From an uncultured Eubacteriales bacterium (GTDB lineage Bacteria > Bacillota > Clostridia > Oscillospirales > CAG-272), in NCBI GenBank assembly GCA_934393265.1, contig CAKRQL010000024.1:62001-126000 (forward strand): a stretch of DNA of 64,000 nt. Reading direction: 5' to 3'. Of this stretch, positions 24,657 through 33,600 are shown in pieces (positions within the stretch are counted from its first letter, which is position 1; the number at the start of each line of letters is the position of its first letter). Under the pieces are notes generated by a model. It had not been told where the DNA came from and did not search any database. It saw only the letters and a program-made list of their open reading frames with translations. Position numbers and translations under genes: made by a program.

Positions 24657-24809
24657 TTATTTACCGTTTCTCCTCTTTTTAAGAAGTGCTATCACAAGCG
24701 CAGTTACGGCAAGGAGAAGCACGCATACGCCGGCTGCTATTCCGATAACCGCGCCGCGTGCAGACCCGGAGCCTACTGTCGCATCCGGCGCGCTCCGGCA
24801 CGTTAAGCC
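24657..24809 (-). pseudogene. Remnant of a surface protein's C-terminal membrane anchor
   Basis: A stop-bounded frame of 50 residues plus TAA (24659-24657) reads ...GSGSARGAVIGIAAGVCVL... and ends ALLKKRRNGK: a short Gly/Ser linker, one membrane segment and a basic cytoplasmic tail. That is exactly how a single-span surface protein ends. An in-frame TGA at 24812-24810 cuts off anything upstream, and no start codon or ribosome site is evident. It is best read as the tail of a deleted or decayed gene. The 24813-24930 stretch beyond it shows nothing recognisable. Confidence 0.6.
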
Positions 24810-24930
24810 TCACCCGGAGAAAGAATTATTCAGTCCGCGCTTTGCTTTATCGACTTTGCTTTTTTACCGCCGATAGCTCCTAACGTACGGTGGGAGAAAA
24901 GCTACGCACAGGCGGCGTCGGTCCGAAAAG

Positions 24931-24962
24931 CAAAAAAGGCTGCCGTATCCGGTAGCCTTTTT
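24931..24962 (-). terminator. Terminator of the lipid kinase gene
   Basis: Minus strand AGGCTACCG-gata-CGGCAGCCT with one mismatch, then TTTTTTGC. Confidence 0.75.
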
Positions 24963-25014
24963 GTGAAAATAGCAACTTTTATTTACATATAACGTCTGTG
25001 TCGACGTCCGCGGG

Positions 25015-25899
25015 TTACTTATTTGCAGGAGTTCCCTTTGCGGTATATTTCAATACACGGGTGATGGTTTCTCCGTCTATCTGGAGCGCGCATGGCTTTG
25101 TAAACTCGACGGTTATCTCATGCCCCGTAAGGACCTCTACGGTGTCCTTGTGAAGCACGTGCTCACCCTTGAATATCTTCGGGAATATCATAAGGGTCTT
25201 TATTTTGCCCGAGCCGTGGAACACCTGAACACTGAGGAGCCCCTCGCCGTTAAGTCTGTTCTGCTCCGGGGTGACCATCATTCCGCCGCCGTAGTAGCGA
25301 CCGTTCATCGTGGGGGCGAGCCACACCTTCTTATACTTGTGCTCCACTTCGTCTACCGTCACGGTTGCGTCGCAGGGCTTGAAGTGGAAGAGCATCCCCT
25401 TTATTGCTATTCCGGCATAATTTACCGGCTTGTCGGACTTCTTTTTGAGCTCGTCACCAACCTCACAGCAGTATCCGTCGATGCCGTAACCGATACCGTT
25501 TATAAATCTCTGTCCCTCTGCCTTTATCTCGCCGTTCTCGCCGTATACGGTAACGGTGGGCAGGTTCTTTATATACTTGTTGATAAGAACGACGTCGTTC
25601 TTTACCTCGCTCTTCACATCGGTCATGAAATCATTGCCCGAGCCGGCAGCATAGCAGTATATCGGGAATGAGTAATCATGCCCGTTTATCGCATTTATAA
25701 AGTTATTGAGAGTTCCGTCTCCTCCGGCAAGAACGAGGCTGTCCCCGTCGCCGAGCTTTTCAAGATAGGTATTCACATCGTTTATCTTCGTGATATTGAC
25801 GAACACCACCTCATCGGAATTGTAATTGCTGATTATCTTTCTCGCATTGATCTCGCCGTGGTTATTGTTGGCGAGGTCGTTGTACAGAATATGTACCAT
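25015..25899 (-). CDS. Diacylglycerol kinase family lipid kinase (YegS/DgkB-like)
   Basis: A 294-residue protein of the DAGK catalytic family. The nucleotide-binding motif is LVLAGGDGTLNNFINAI at about 57-73. FINGIGYGIDGYCCE and GRYYGGGMMVTPEQNRLNGEGLLSV are conserved in the family, the latter forming part of the two-domain kinase fold. It likely phosphorylates diacylglycerol or a related lipid at the membrane surface, recycling head groups. It starts at ATG 25899 behind AGGAGAATTAAACA and lies 27 bases after the rhamnose mutarotase gene, so the two share the promoter at 26358-26386 even though their functions look unrelated. Confidence 0.9.
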   Translation of the reverse strand: MVHILYNDLANNNHGEINARKIISNYNSDEVVFVNITKINDVNTYLEKLGDGDSLVLAGGDGTLNNFINAINGHDYSFPIYCYAAGSGNDFMTDVKSEVKNDVVLINKYIKNLPTVTVYGENGEIKAEGQRFINGIGYGIDGYCCEVGDELKKKSDKPVNYAGIAIKGMLFHFKPCDATVTVDEVEHKYKKVWLAPTMNGRYYGGGMMVTPEQNRLNGEGLLSVQVFHGSGKIKTLMIFPKIFKGEHVLHKDTVEVLTGHEITVEFTKPCALQIDGETITRVLKYTAKGTPANK

Positions 25900-25926
25900 T
25901 GTTTAATTCTCCTGATTTTTGTTTTG

Positions 25927-26244
25927 TCAGTCGAGGCGGAAAACCTCAACAAGCTTCTTCTGCGCGCCGGTCACCGGGTCGCGCTCAATCTCGAGTATAT
26001 CGTCCATATACTCGTCCCACTTCTTGACTATTTCACTTCCTCCCTGCATACGGGCGGCATAGTCCGCACCGAGCCTGCATTCATAGTATCCGAAGAGCCT
26101 GTCGTCAACATTCCATATAGAATAGTTTTCTATTCCGCAGTCCTTTAAGAGTTTTTTCATCTCCGGCCAGATCTCGTCATGACGGCGCTTATACTCTTCG
26201 ATCTTCCCGTCCTTGACTCTGCCGCACCATGCGTATCTTTCCAT
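25927..26244 (-). CDS. rhaM: L-rhamnose mutarotase
   Basis: A 105-residue protein of the RhaM/YiiL family. It interconverts alpha and beta anomers of L-rhamnose in the cytoplasm to feed rhamnose isomerase. The family signatures are visible: EYKRRHDEIWPEM with the conserved histidine, IENYSIWN, and LFGYYEC, as well as the C-terminal LVEVFRLD. The length is normal. It stands 21 kb from the rhaBAD operon in this window, next to a lipid kinase gene. The start ATG 26244 follows GGAGGTTTTGTT. Confidence 0.93.
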   Translation of the reverse strand: MERYAWCGRVKDGKIEEYKRRHDEIWPEMKKLLKDCGIENYSIWNVDDRLFGYYECRLGADYAARMQGGSEIVKKWDEYMDDILEIERDPVTGAQKKLVEVFRLD

Positions 26245-26357
26245 AACAAAACCTCCGCTGTCTGTGAAGCACCTCCGGCAGTAACGGGCATCCCGGCGAA
26301 AAACGCCGAGGCGAGCCCCCCGGAAAATATCCGCGCACGTGCCGAAAACCGTATATT

Positions 26358-26386
26358 ATTATAGTACTTATTTCGTAATTTGTCAA
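26358..26386 (-). promoter_or_regulatory. Promoter of the rhaM-lipid kinase unit
   Basis: Minus strand TTGACA (26386-26381), 17 bases, TATAAT (26363-26358): full consensus hexamers. Confidence 0.92.
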
Positions 26387-26491
26387 CCTTTTTCGTCATT
26401 GCGCGGCTTTATGGATATTTTCCTATGAAATATGCCCGAATTTCCCCGGCGGCAAAAGGAGGCACCGTCTGTACGTCTCCGCACTCTGCTC

Positions 26492-26638
26492 GCCACGCCC
26501 CTGTGCGCCCATGCCACACCCCTGTGCGTCAGTGCCACGTCCCTGTGCGTCCGTGCCACGCCCCTGTGCGTCCGTGCCACACCTCTGTGTGCCCATGCCA
26601 CGCCCCTGTGCGTCCGTGCCACACCTCTGTGTGCCAAT
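26492..26638. repeat. 21-bp tandem repeat, seven copies
   Basis: Seven direct 21-bp units, gccacgcccctgtgcgtccgt or close variants, start at 26492 and every 21 bases to 26638. Two variants (acgcccctgtgcg and acacctctgtgtg) alternate in the last four copies, suggesting duplication of a two-unit block. On the minus strand it reads as a repeated (T/A)HRGVA(R/W) peptide, but start and ribosome site are lacking. The rest of 26387-26776 holds only the terminator below. Confidence 0.9.
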
Positions 26639-26689
26639 GCCGCCGCGCCCGGAAAGCGCGCATTTTATGTGTACTTCTTTTCGGGAAAT

Positions 26690-26735
26690 GCAAAAGGCTG
26701 TTCCGGAATTTTCCGGAACAGCCCTCGCTTTTGTT
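26690..26735. terminator. Terminator downstream of the first heparinase-like gene
   Basis: Perfect inverted repeat ggctgttccggaa (26696-26708) / ttccggaacagcc (26711-26723), with TTTTGC following on the minus strand and a T-rich tract on the plus strand. It closes the minus-strand operon that ends at 26777. Confidence 0.85.
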
Positions 26736-26776
26736 TGGTTTTTACCGTTTTAATCCGTATCGGCTCACGCCGGGAA

Positions 26777-29700
26777 TCATCCCATGCCGAGGAGCCTTGA
26801 ACCTATAAGGCTCAGGTCGCCTGTCGAGCCCGACACAGCCTCACGGAAATCATCGTAGCTTTTAAGTATCATATTATACTCTGCAACCGCCGCGCGATTC
26901 GCCGTGGAGGTAAGGTCCTCTCTGAAATAGACTATCAGCGCCTGCGCCTTGCACATCTGATTGTAGAACGGGAAAAGTCTCGTTCCGAATGCCGCGCCGG
27001 TCTTATAGAAGTTGTTTGCCTCATGGACTGCGGGGGCAACGTCGGACATGTTCATCTTGCTTCCCTCCGCTCCGTCGTCATGTCTGCCGGTCTCGGCGGG
27101 AACCCACTCGTTCATGCTCGTGAAGGTGTAGTCCGCATCGTCAAGGAATCTCTCGGTGCTCATTCTGTCGCTTATGTCCTCTATGACAACCGCGAAGTTA
27201 AGCGAGAGAACGTTTCCGAAGTCGACTACGAGCTTGTATCCTGTTCTCTGATTCTCGGTAACACCGTTATCCGAGCGGTGCTGATAATCATAGGTCGCGT
27301 CGAGAAGCTTCGTAGTCTGGGAGGCAACCGTGAACTTCAGCGCAGAGCTCTTTGTCACCATGGTGACGCGGATGTAATGTCCGTTGCCGTCGTTCATGAC
27401 AACCTGCTTACCGTCGACGGATACCTCTATGCGCCCGCGCTGGCTTATATCGGTCTGGGCTACCCAGTAGAGGTGATATGCGGCGGGAAGGGTTATCTCG
27501 TCCTGAATGACTACCGTCTTTCTGTTCGAGGTGAAGAGAAGCCCTCTCTTTGCGGAGCTTGCAAGTCCCCTGTAAACGTTTGTGGTATTGATTATCGAGT
27601 ACGCGCCGTGCTCGTTCGAGAATATCTTTTCTGTTTTTGCGACGCCGTTAAGGTCCTCGCCGTGCGGGAGAGACGCATCATCGATTATAACCGTGTTGTG
27701 CCCCTCTGCGTTCATTCTGTAAAGCTTGTAGCGCAGGTTTGTGGTCCAGTACTCGGTGAGGTTATAGTTATCCGAGCCGAGGTCGGTGAACCAGCGGACG
27801 CCGTATTTCGTATAGACGAAGTTACCCGCGTCTATCTGACCGTGTGAAACAAGGTTTGCTCCGGCGTGCAGACCTGTGTAAATAGCGCCGGACTCCCAGC
27901 TATCGCGCGCAACGAAGGTGTCTATTCCGCTCCAGTAATACTCGAGCTGTGCATTCTTCAGAACATCCGGGTTATTCTGGTACTCGGGATAGTAGTAGAA
28001 GAGGTCCTCATAGGAATATGACTTTGCGCCGCTGTCAAGCTGATTCTTACGGATAGCGATAAGATTATGCTGACCGTACATCATACCGTACCACGAGAAG
28101 TTCTTCGTGTCTATCGAGCCGTAGCCTGCGTCGTGGTAATTCCAGTACATGCCCTCGTTGTTCTCTATGTTGACGACGAAGTTACATGTAAAGTCAAGAC
28201 CGTAGGAATCGAGCAGACCGTAATCCTTGCCGGTAGCGGTCATAAGCGACTGAATCATAAGGAAGAGCGTGTTCGTACCGTATGCCCAGTATCCGGGAGA
28301 CTCGACGTACGAGCCGTCCGGAGCGTACGCGCCGAGACAGTCGGAAATGTCCGCCATCATGTCGGTGAAGAGATCGCGCATAAGGGTTCCCGACTTATGG
28401 AGCGTGCCTGTCACGGGAGAGAGGAATTCGTAATCCTGATATTCCGCAACCGCGATAAGCGCGAGCATCATACCGGAGTCACAGACCGTGACCCAGTTAT
28501 TCGTCTTATTCGACCAGTTCCAGCCGCCGGCCGCGCGTGCCGAATAATTGACTATTATGCTATGGAACTGTGCCCAGCCGGGATAGAGCGACTTTCTTAT
28601 TATAGCCTCGGCTATCTCCTGCCGCTTCGCATCTCCGTCCGCCACATCGTCAAAGCCGTTGTAAAGCCAGTCGTAGCCGAGCGCGATACACGCGACGCCG
28701 TCGGCATTGTTCAGGAAGTGACCCTCGCCCCAGTGCTTCCACTGAATCAGGGCCTTCATCATGAGGTACGTGCCCTCGACATACTTTGTGTCGCCGGTCA
28801 TCTGATAGGCAAAGCCGAAATACTTTATCCAGTTGGAGTAGTCGCCAAGTCTGCTTCTGCCGCCGACATCGTAGCCGTCGCCGTAGCATTGGTTGCCGTA
28901 CATGTCAGTTCCGGCAATGCCGGGCTGCATCGCATACACGCCCTGTGCGTCCGGCTTATAGACGTAGTAGGGCTGATAGAAATAGCCGTATGAGCGCTCT
29001 TCGCCGGTGAAATACTCACCGTTCGTGGGAACGACGTAACGCCACTCGTACTCGCCGCTCGCGTTTTTCTTAAAGAAATTCTCAAACGAGCTGCTTATCC
29101 AGTTAACACTATCGTTTATATACTTGAATCTTGAGTCGTTATAGCCCGGGTTCTTCGTAAGCTCTGCAAGTCCCTTTTCGTACTCCGCTCTTACGGAGTC
29201 AAAGGTCGACTGCGTAACCTGCACCCTCGGGTGGGTTTTGAGGTCGCCGCCGTTTTCAGCCATCTTCGCCTCAAAGTCCTGAAAGAACTGCTCACCTGTC
29301 ACGTCGTCGAAAATGAAGCGGTTCATGAGGTTTATCATATCCTGAAGCCCGGTATCTCTGCTTATAAGCTTCTCGTACTTCGATATTATGATAAGACCCA
29401 TATCGTCGTAGCAGACGTAGAAGCCCGGGAAGAGGGTCTCAATATCGTCGAGCCCTATAACCGTGTATCGTTTATCGCCCTCTGTGGCATAGCCGGGAGC
29501 CATTTTCAGCGTCACGACCTTGCCACCGACGGTAGCCGTCCTTCGCCCTATCGTAAGATAGGTAGCCTCGCCTCCGGTGGATATATCGTAGGATATTCCG
29601 TCCGGGCGGAGGAAGTAGGGATAGCCGAGGTATTCGAGCACCGCGTCAAGGGAGAGAGCTATACCGTCGTCGGTTACAACCGGCGCGCCGTACTTTCCGT

Positions 29701-30625
29701 CGTCGAATATGGTTCTCTTTTTACCGTTCATAAGCATGTAGTCGACGCCGACCTTCATGGCGAGAGACTCATTCAGGTAATCGTTGAGACCCTTCTCCTC
29801 GGAGCCGTCGGACTTTTTTATACTTATGGTCTTAGCGAGAGCCGTATTTACGTATGTGCCGTAATCGTCAGCCGGGAGCTCGGTAAAATCGTCAACTCCG
29901 CCGTAGATCTTGAAATCGTCTATGCAGAAATTCTGTCCGATGTCCTCGGTGCTCGTGACACTCTTGAGGTGAAAACGGAGATATGCCGCAGGTGTGTTTT
30001 TATACTCATCCGGGAGCGCGAAGGTCGACTGCCTCTCTCCGTCAGCATATATCGACAGCGAAGCCCCGCCGTCGGTATAATCGAATATAAGACCTATGTT
30101 CATCCAGCCGCCGGTGAAGTCCTTGACCTTGAGATTGGACGTACCGCCCGCGGCGGTGGTCACGTAAAGCGCACTGTTCTGTATATTCAGAATGTCCTGA
30201 AACAGAGTTGCCGACTTTGTGTAAAGGAAGCTTCCGGGCTTGAGGTTCGTCGGGGCATCTATCTTGAGCTTGAACTCAACAAAAACCTTATCGAGCGCCT
30301 TTGTCGGAGCGAGGTCGTACTGCAGGTAGGCCTGCTTGTTCAGAAGCTCCGCATTCTGTATGCGGACAAAGTAGTTGTAATCGCCGTCGCGGGTAAACTC
30401 GCTGTCTATGAATATCTTGTTACCCTCAAGGGTTTCCGTGCCGCCGGGGCCGATACCGTTTTTGTGATCCCAGCCCTCGTCGTACTTACGGTTCAGAAAG
30501 ATCTTGGTGCCGGTCGTCTCTTCCTCTCCCTCGTCACCCTCGGCGGCATAGGAAAGCACCGCAAAGGAGGAAAGAAGAAGCGCGAGAACCAATATGAAGC
30601 TTAATATTCTGTTTCTTTTTTTCAT
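26777..30625 (-). CDS. Secreted heparinase II/III-like protein, copy 1 (1282 aa)
   Basis: A large exported protein. The signal peptide is MKKRNRILSFILVLALLLSS ending near SYAAEG. Domain order: a LamG/concanavalin-like beta sandwich at about 40-245; a copper-amine-oxidase-N-like region at about 295-405 (YMLMNGKKRTIF, GYPYFLRPD, FYVCYDDMGLIII); an alpha/alpha toroid at about 590-870 containing GEGHFLNNADG and SPGYWAYGTNTLF; and a C-terminal beta-sandwich with SHGQIDAGNFVY (about 926-940), GHNTVIIDD and KTVVIQDEI. The last two match the heparinase II/III lyase fold. It probably cleaves a uronic-acid-containing polysaccharide outside the cell. Its gene lies 18 bases after the helical/LamG partner. 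The only candidate start has a tiny ATG-ATA-TGA frame overlapping it. Confidence 0.85.
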   Translation of the reverse strand: MKKRNRILSFILVLALLLSSFAVLSYAAEGDEGEEETTGTKIFLNRKYDEGWDHKNGIGPGGTETLEGNKIFIDSEFTRDGDYNYFVRIQNAELLNKQAYLQYDLAPTKALDKVFVEFKLKIDAPTNLKPGSFLYTKSATLFQDILNIQNSALYVTTAAGGTSNLKVKDFTGGWMNIGLIFDYTDGGASLSIYADGERQSTFALPDEYKNTPAAYLRFHLKSVTSTEDIGQNFCIDDFKIYGGVDDFTELPADDYGTYVNTALAKTISIKKSDGSEEKGLNDYLNESLAMKVGVDYMLMNGKKRTIFDDGKYGAPVVTDDGIALSLDAVLEYLGYPYFLRPDGISYDISTGGEATYLTIGRRTATVGGKVVTLKMAPGYATEGDKRYTVIGLDDIETLFPGFYVCYDDMGLIIISKYEKLISRDTGLQDMINLMNRFIFDDVTGEQFFQDFEAKMAENGGDLKTHPRVQVTQSTFDSVRAEYEKGLAELTKNPGYNDSRFKYINDSVNWISSSFENFFKKNASGEYEWRYVVPTNGEYFTGEERSYGYFYQPYYVYKPDAQGVYAMQPGIAGTDMYGNQCYGDGYDVGGRSRLGDYSNWIKYFGFAYQMTGDTKYVEGTYLMMKALIQWKHWGEGHFLNNADGVACIALGYDWLYNGFDDVADGDAKRQEIAEAIIRKSLYPGWAQFHSIIVNYSARAAGGWNWSNKTNNWVTVCDSGMMLALIAVAEYQDYEFLSPVTGTLHKSGTLMRDLFTDMMADISDCLGAYAPDGSYVESPGYWAYGTNTLFLMIQSLMTATGKDYGLLDSYGLDFTCNFVVNIENNEGMYWNYHDAGYGSIDTKNFSWYGMMYGQHNLIAIRKNQLDSGAKSYSYEDLFYYYPEYQNNPDVLKNAQLEYYWSGIDTFVARDSWESGAIYTGLHAGANLVSHGQIDAGNFVYTKYGVRWFTDLGSDNYNLTEYWTTNLRYKLYRMNAEGHNTVIIDDASLPHGEDLNGVAKTEKIFSNEHGAYSIINTTNVYRGLASSAKRGLLFTSNRKTVVIQDEITLPAAYHLYWVAQTDISQRGRIEVSVDGKQVVMNDGNGHYIRVTMVTKSSALKFTVASQTTKLLDATYDYQHRSDNGVTENQRTGYKLVVDFGNVLSLNFAVVIEDISDRMSTERFLDDADYTFTSMNEWVPAETGRHDDGAEGSKMNMSDVAPAVHEANNFYKTGAAFGTRLFPFYNQMCKAQALIVYFREDLTSTANRAAVAEYNMILKSYDDFREAVSGSTGDLSLIGSRLLGMG

Positions 30626-30643
30626 ATCATGCTTACCTCCTTA

Positions 30644-33600
30644 TCAGTTAAAGAGCTTGCCGAGAGCCGCGGCGATGTTCGCCGGGGCGCCGACCCCCTC
30701 GACGGAGGAAACGGCGGACTGTGCATTGTTCATCTCGGAATTTGCGATACCGACCATCCCGGCATAAGCAGTGAGTGCCGCGGCATAATCGCTTACGCTG
30801 TCCGCTATCGCCGTAATGCTCGTGTCAAGGTAGATGTAGTATCTGTAGCCCTCGGCGAGGAGCGCGAAATACTCACCGAGAGTACCGGACGCAGCCGCGC
30901 GGAGCTCGTTTACAATTCCGGGCAGCATGGTTATCGCGAGCTCTGCCTTGTCGACATAGTCACGGTAGTTCTCAAATGCCGCAATAGCCTCGGCAACTCC
31001 GTCGCCGTCCGCGTTCATCGCGTAGTAGCAGGCTCTCGCATTGTCGTATGCAATCTTGAGAGCTGTATAGTCGGGTGCGGCTATCATCTGCGAGACATAG
31101 TTTTTGAACAGGGTTGTGTTCTGGTCAAGAACCTTCTTATAATCCTCGCGCTGAATGTCAAGATCCTTGCGGCAGTCCTCGATGAAACGGATATATGTCT
31201 TTATCGTATCATCGTTTTTTTCAATGGACGCGGCATTGTCGCTGAGATAGAAGTCAAAGGAGGTGAGGTAGCCGAGCTTCTCTATGTACTCGGTCGAGTT
31301 GTTTATCTTGTCATAGATGTCGGCGAGCCATGCTCTGTGATCCTGCTGTATTCTCTCCCAGAAGTAGGGGTTCATTCGGTTGTAGATAACCATCGCGTCC
31401 GCCAGCCCTGCATACTGTGCATCGTAATTGCCGGAGGTGACGATTCTTCTCGCGAGGTTTATGAACCTCGACATAAAGTCGTAGTTCTCTGCCCACTCCT
31501 CTTCTGTCTTATAGATTGAGATTTTTTGCATGTAGTAGACAAAGTTATCCGAATTTTCCTCGCGCTCGACAGCCTGTGAGTAGCTGTCAAAATTATCGTA
31601 GAAGTCAACCGCGTCGGCAACCGCCTTTATATGCATAAGCGGCGTGAGGTCAACGGCGCTGTATACCTCCTTTGCCGACACATAAAGCGTTTTCTTCATC
31701 GCGAGGGTGAACGCAGACTTTATTTTGTTTACCTTTGATACGAAGGTCATAACGTTCATGTCGTTCTGCGCCTTATTGTCCTCGGCATTCAGTCTGTCGA
31801 TGAGGTCAATGTAGGTGCTGTTCATTACGTCAAACTTCCCGGAGTTGACAAAGCCGCGGCAGGCGCTCACAAGATCCTGACGGGTTGTGGCGTTGTCAAT
31901 GGTTCTCGCCGTACCTGCGGAGAGTGCCTCTATTTCCTTTACTCTCTCTCCGAGAATCCCGGTGTAGTAGGTATACGCCTTCTGCATGAAAGCGTTGCTG
32001 TCAAAATCATTCTCGAAGTAACGGATATTATCCTGCACGGACTCCGTCCCCTCCATGAATATCTTATTTCCATCGTCGTCGGTCAGTATGTTGCCGGCTT
32101 CGTCCTTTTCATAGAAGGAATCGAGATTGCTTGTCACATAGTCGTATGCAAGGAGCCTGTCGCCCATTGCCGCATCTTCATTCTCTATCCACGAGAAGTA
32201 GAAATTGAAGAGCTTCTGCCCGTCGTCGAATTCCTTTGTAAGGAAATCGGGGTCGCGGTAGGAGGTTCCGTTGTAGAAGGACATGTTGTCGAAGGCTATT
32301 GAGGAGCCGTCGTTCGGTCTGTCTCCCATACGGACGGGGATGCTGCTCGTATCCGGGAATTTGTGCGTGCTGTTATAACGGAACTTCATCGACGACACAA
32401 GCTCATAATCAAGGTAAACATTCAGTATATCGTCCGAGCCGTTCTGATAATAGCATACTGTGAGGTGCGTCCACTCCCCTTCGCGGAATGCCGCGGGAAT
32501 GACGCGGTAGAACTGACCGTCGCCCTCATCCGCTGCTACATTGGGCTGATAGGCGGGGTCTACACATCCCCTATCAAGTATTTTCAGCGTGTTGCCGCAT
32601 ATTTTCACAAAACTCGGGAAACGCGGATTCTGTGCTCCGTATATCGAAAATACCAAGGGGAAGTATGTAAAGCTCGTTACATCGAGATCAATAACAATAC
32701 CCGTCGGTCCCTTTACCGTCGGCTGGAAGTAGGAATGCACCTGGTTTCCGGAGTCACTTGTGTATTCCCAGCTTAAATATTTGTTGTCCGGGTTCGTGGG
32801 GTCTGTCTTTACGACGGTCTTGTTGACGTTTCCGCCGAAGTTATGGAGGTAGAGAGAGCCGCCCGAGCTCGGCATACCGCCTTCAAAATTGTATACGAGG
32901 CGCGGATATGTATCCCCGTATTCGGAGATGGGGGTCTTTGCCGCGAGGGCAAGTCTGTCCCGCTCAAGGAGCTCTGCAATAAGGGCGTTATGCGCCGCGA
33001 GTATAGTCTCTTCACGTGCGAAGAGCGTCTTGTACGCCTCCGTGGTTTTATCAACCAGTCTGTGAGTTTTGAAGTAATTATAATAAAGGTTGAGAGCGTA
33101 CTTCTTCGAGTGTGCCGTTTTTGCGGCGCCATAGTCGTCGAGGAGCGCGTCAGCCTCTGCCAATACAGCCTCCGGCAGGCTAAGCTGATTTGTATAGTCG
33201 GTATTGACGCCCGTTACGTTCGCGGTGACCTCGGACGCGTTTACGTCGTCCCACGCATTCAGCGTACGGTGGAGACCTACATACCCGTTCAGAGCGGTAT
33301 GCGCCTCTGTAAGCTGAACAAAGCTCATTGCATTTCTATACGTCTTGATAAGCTCATTTATCTCGCTTACCGACACGTCAAGTGCCGCGCTTCTTGTGAG
33401 ATAGCTCTGATAACCGGCATAATCCGCCGCGCCCTCGGAAACCCTTGCGGGGAGCTTATGCGCAGCCTCATACTCCATTATTGCGGTAAACGCCGTCGTC
33501 TTGTTCTCTGCCGCGTCGTATGCGTCATAGAGCGCGATTATGTCGGCGAGCGACGCCGCAGTCCTCTTATCATACGATTTCTTGTTTGCGTCGAGCGACC

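Noticed and set aside
26383..26637. 84-codon frame with repeated HRGVA peptides
   Set aside because: No start or ribosome site; its open frame follows from the 21-bp repeat unit being a multiple of three.
16246..26638. Short tandem repeats as possible CRISPR arrays
   Set aside because: Copies are contiguous, with no unique spacers and no cas genes.
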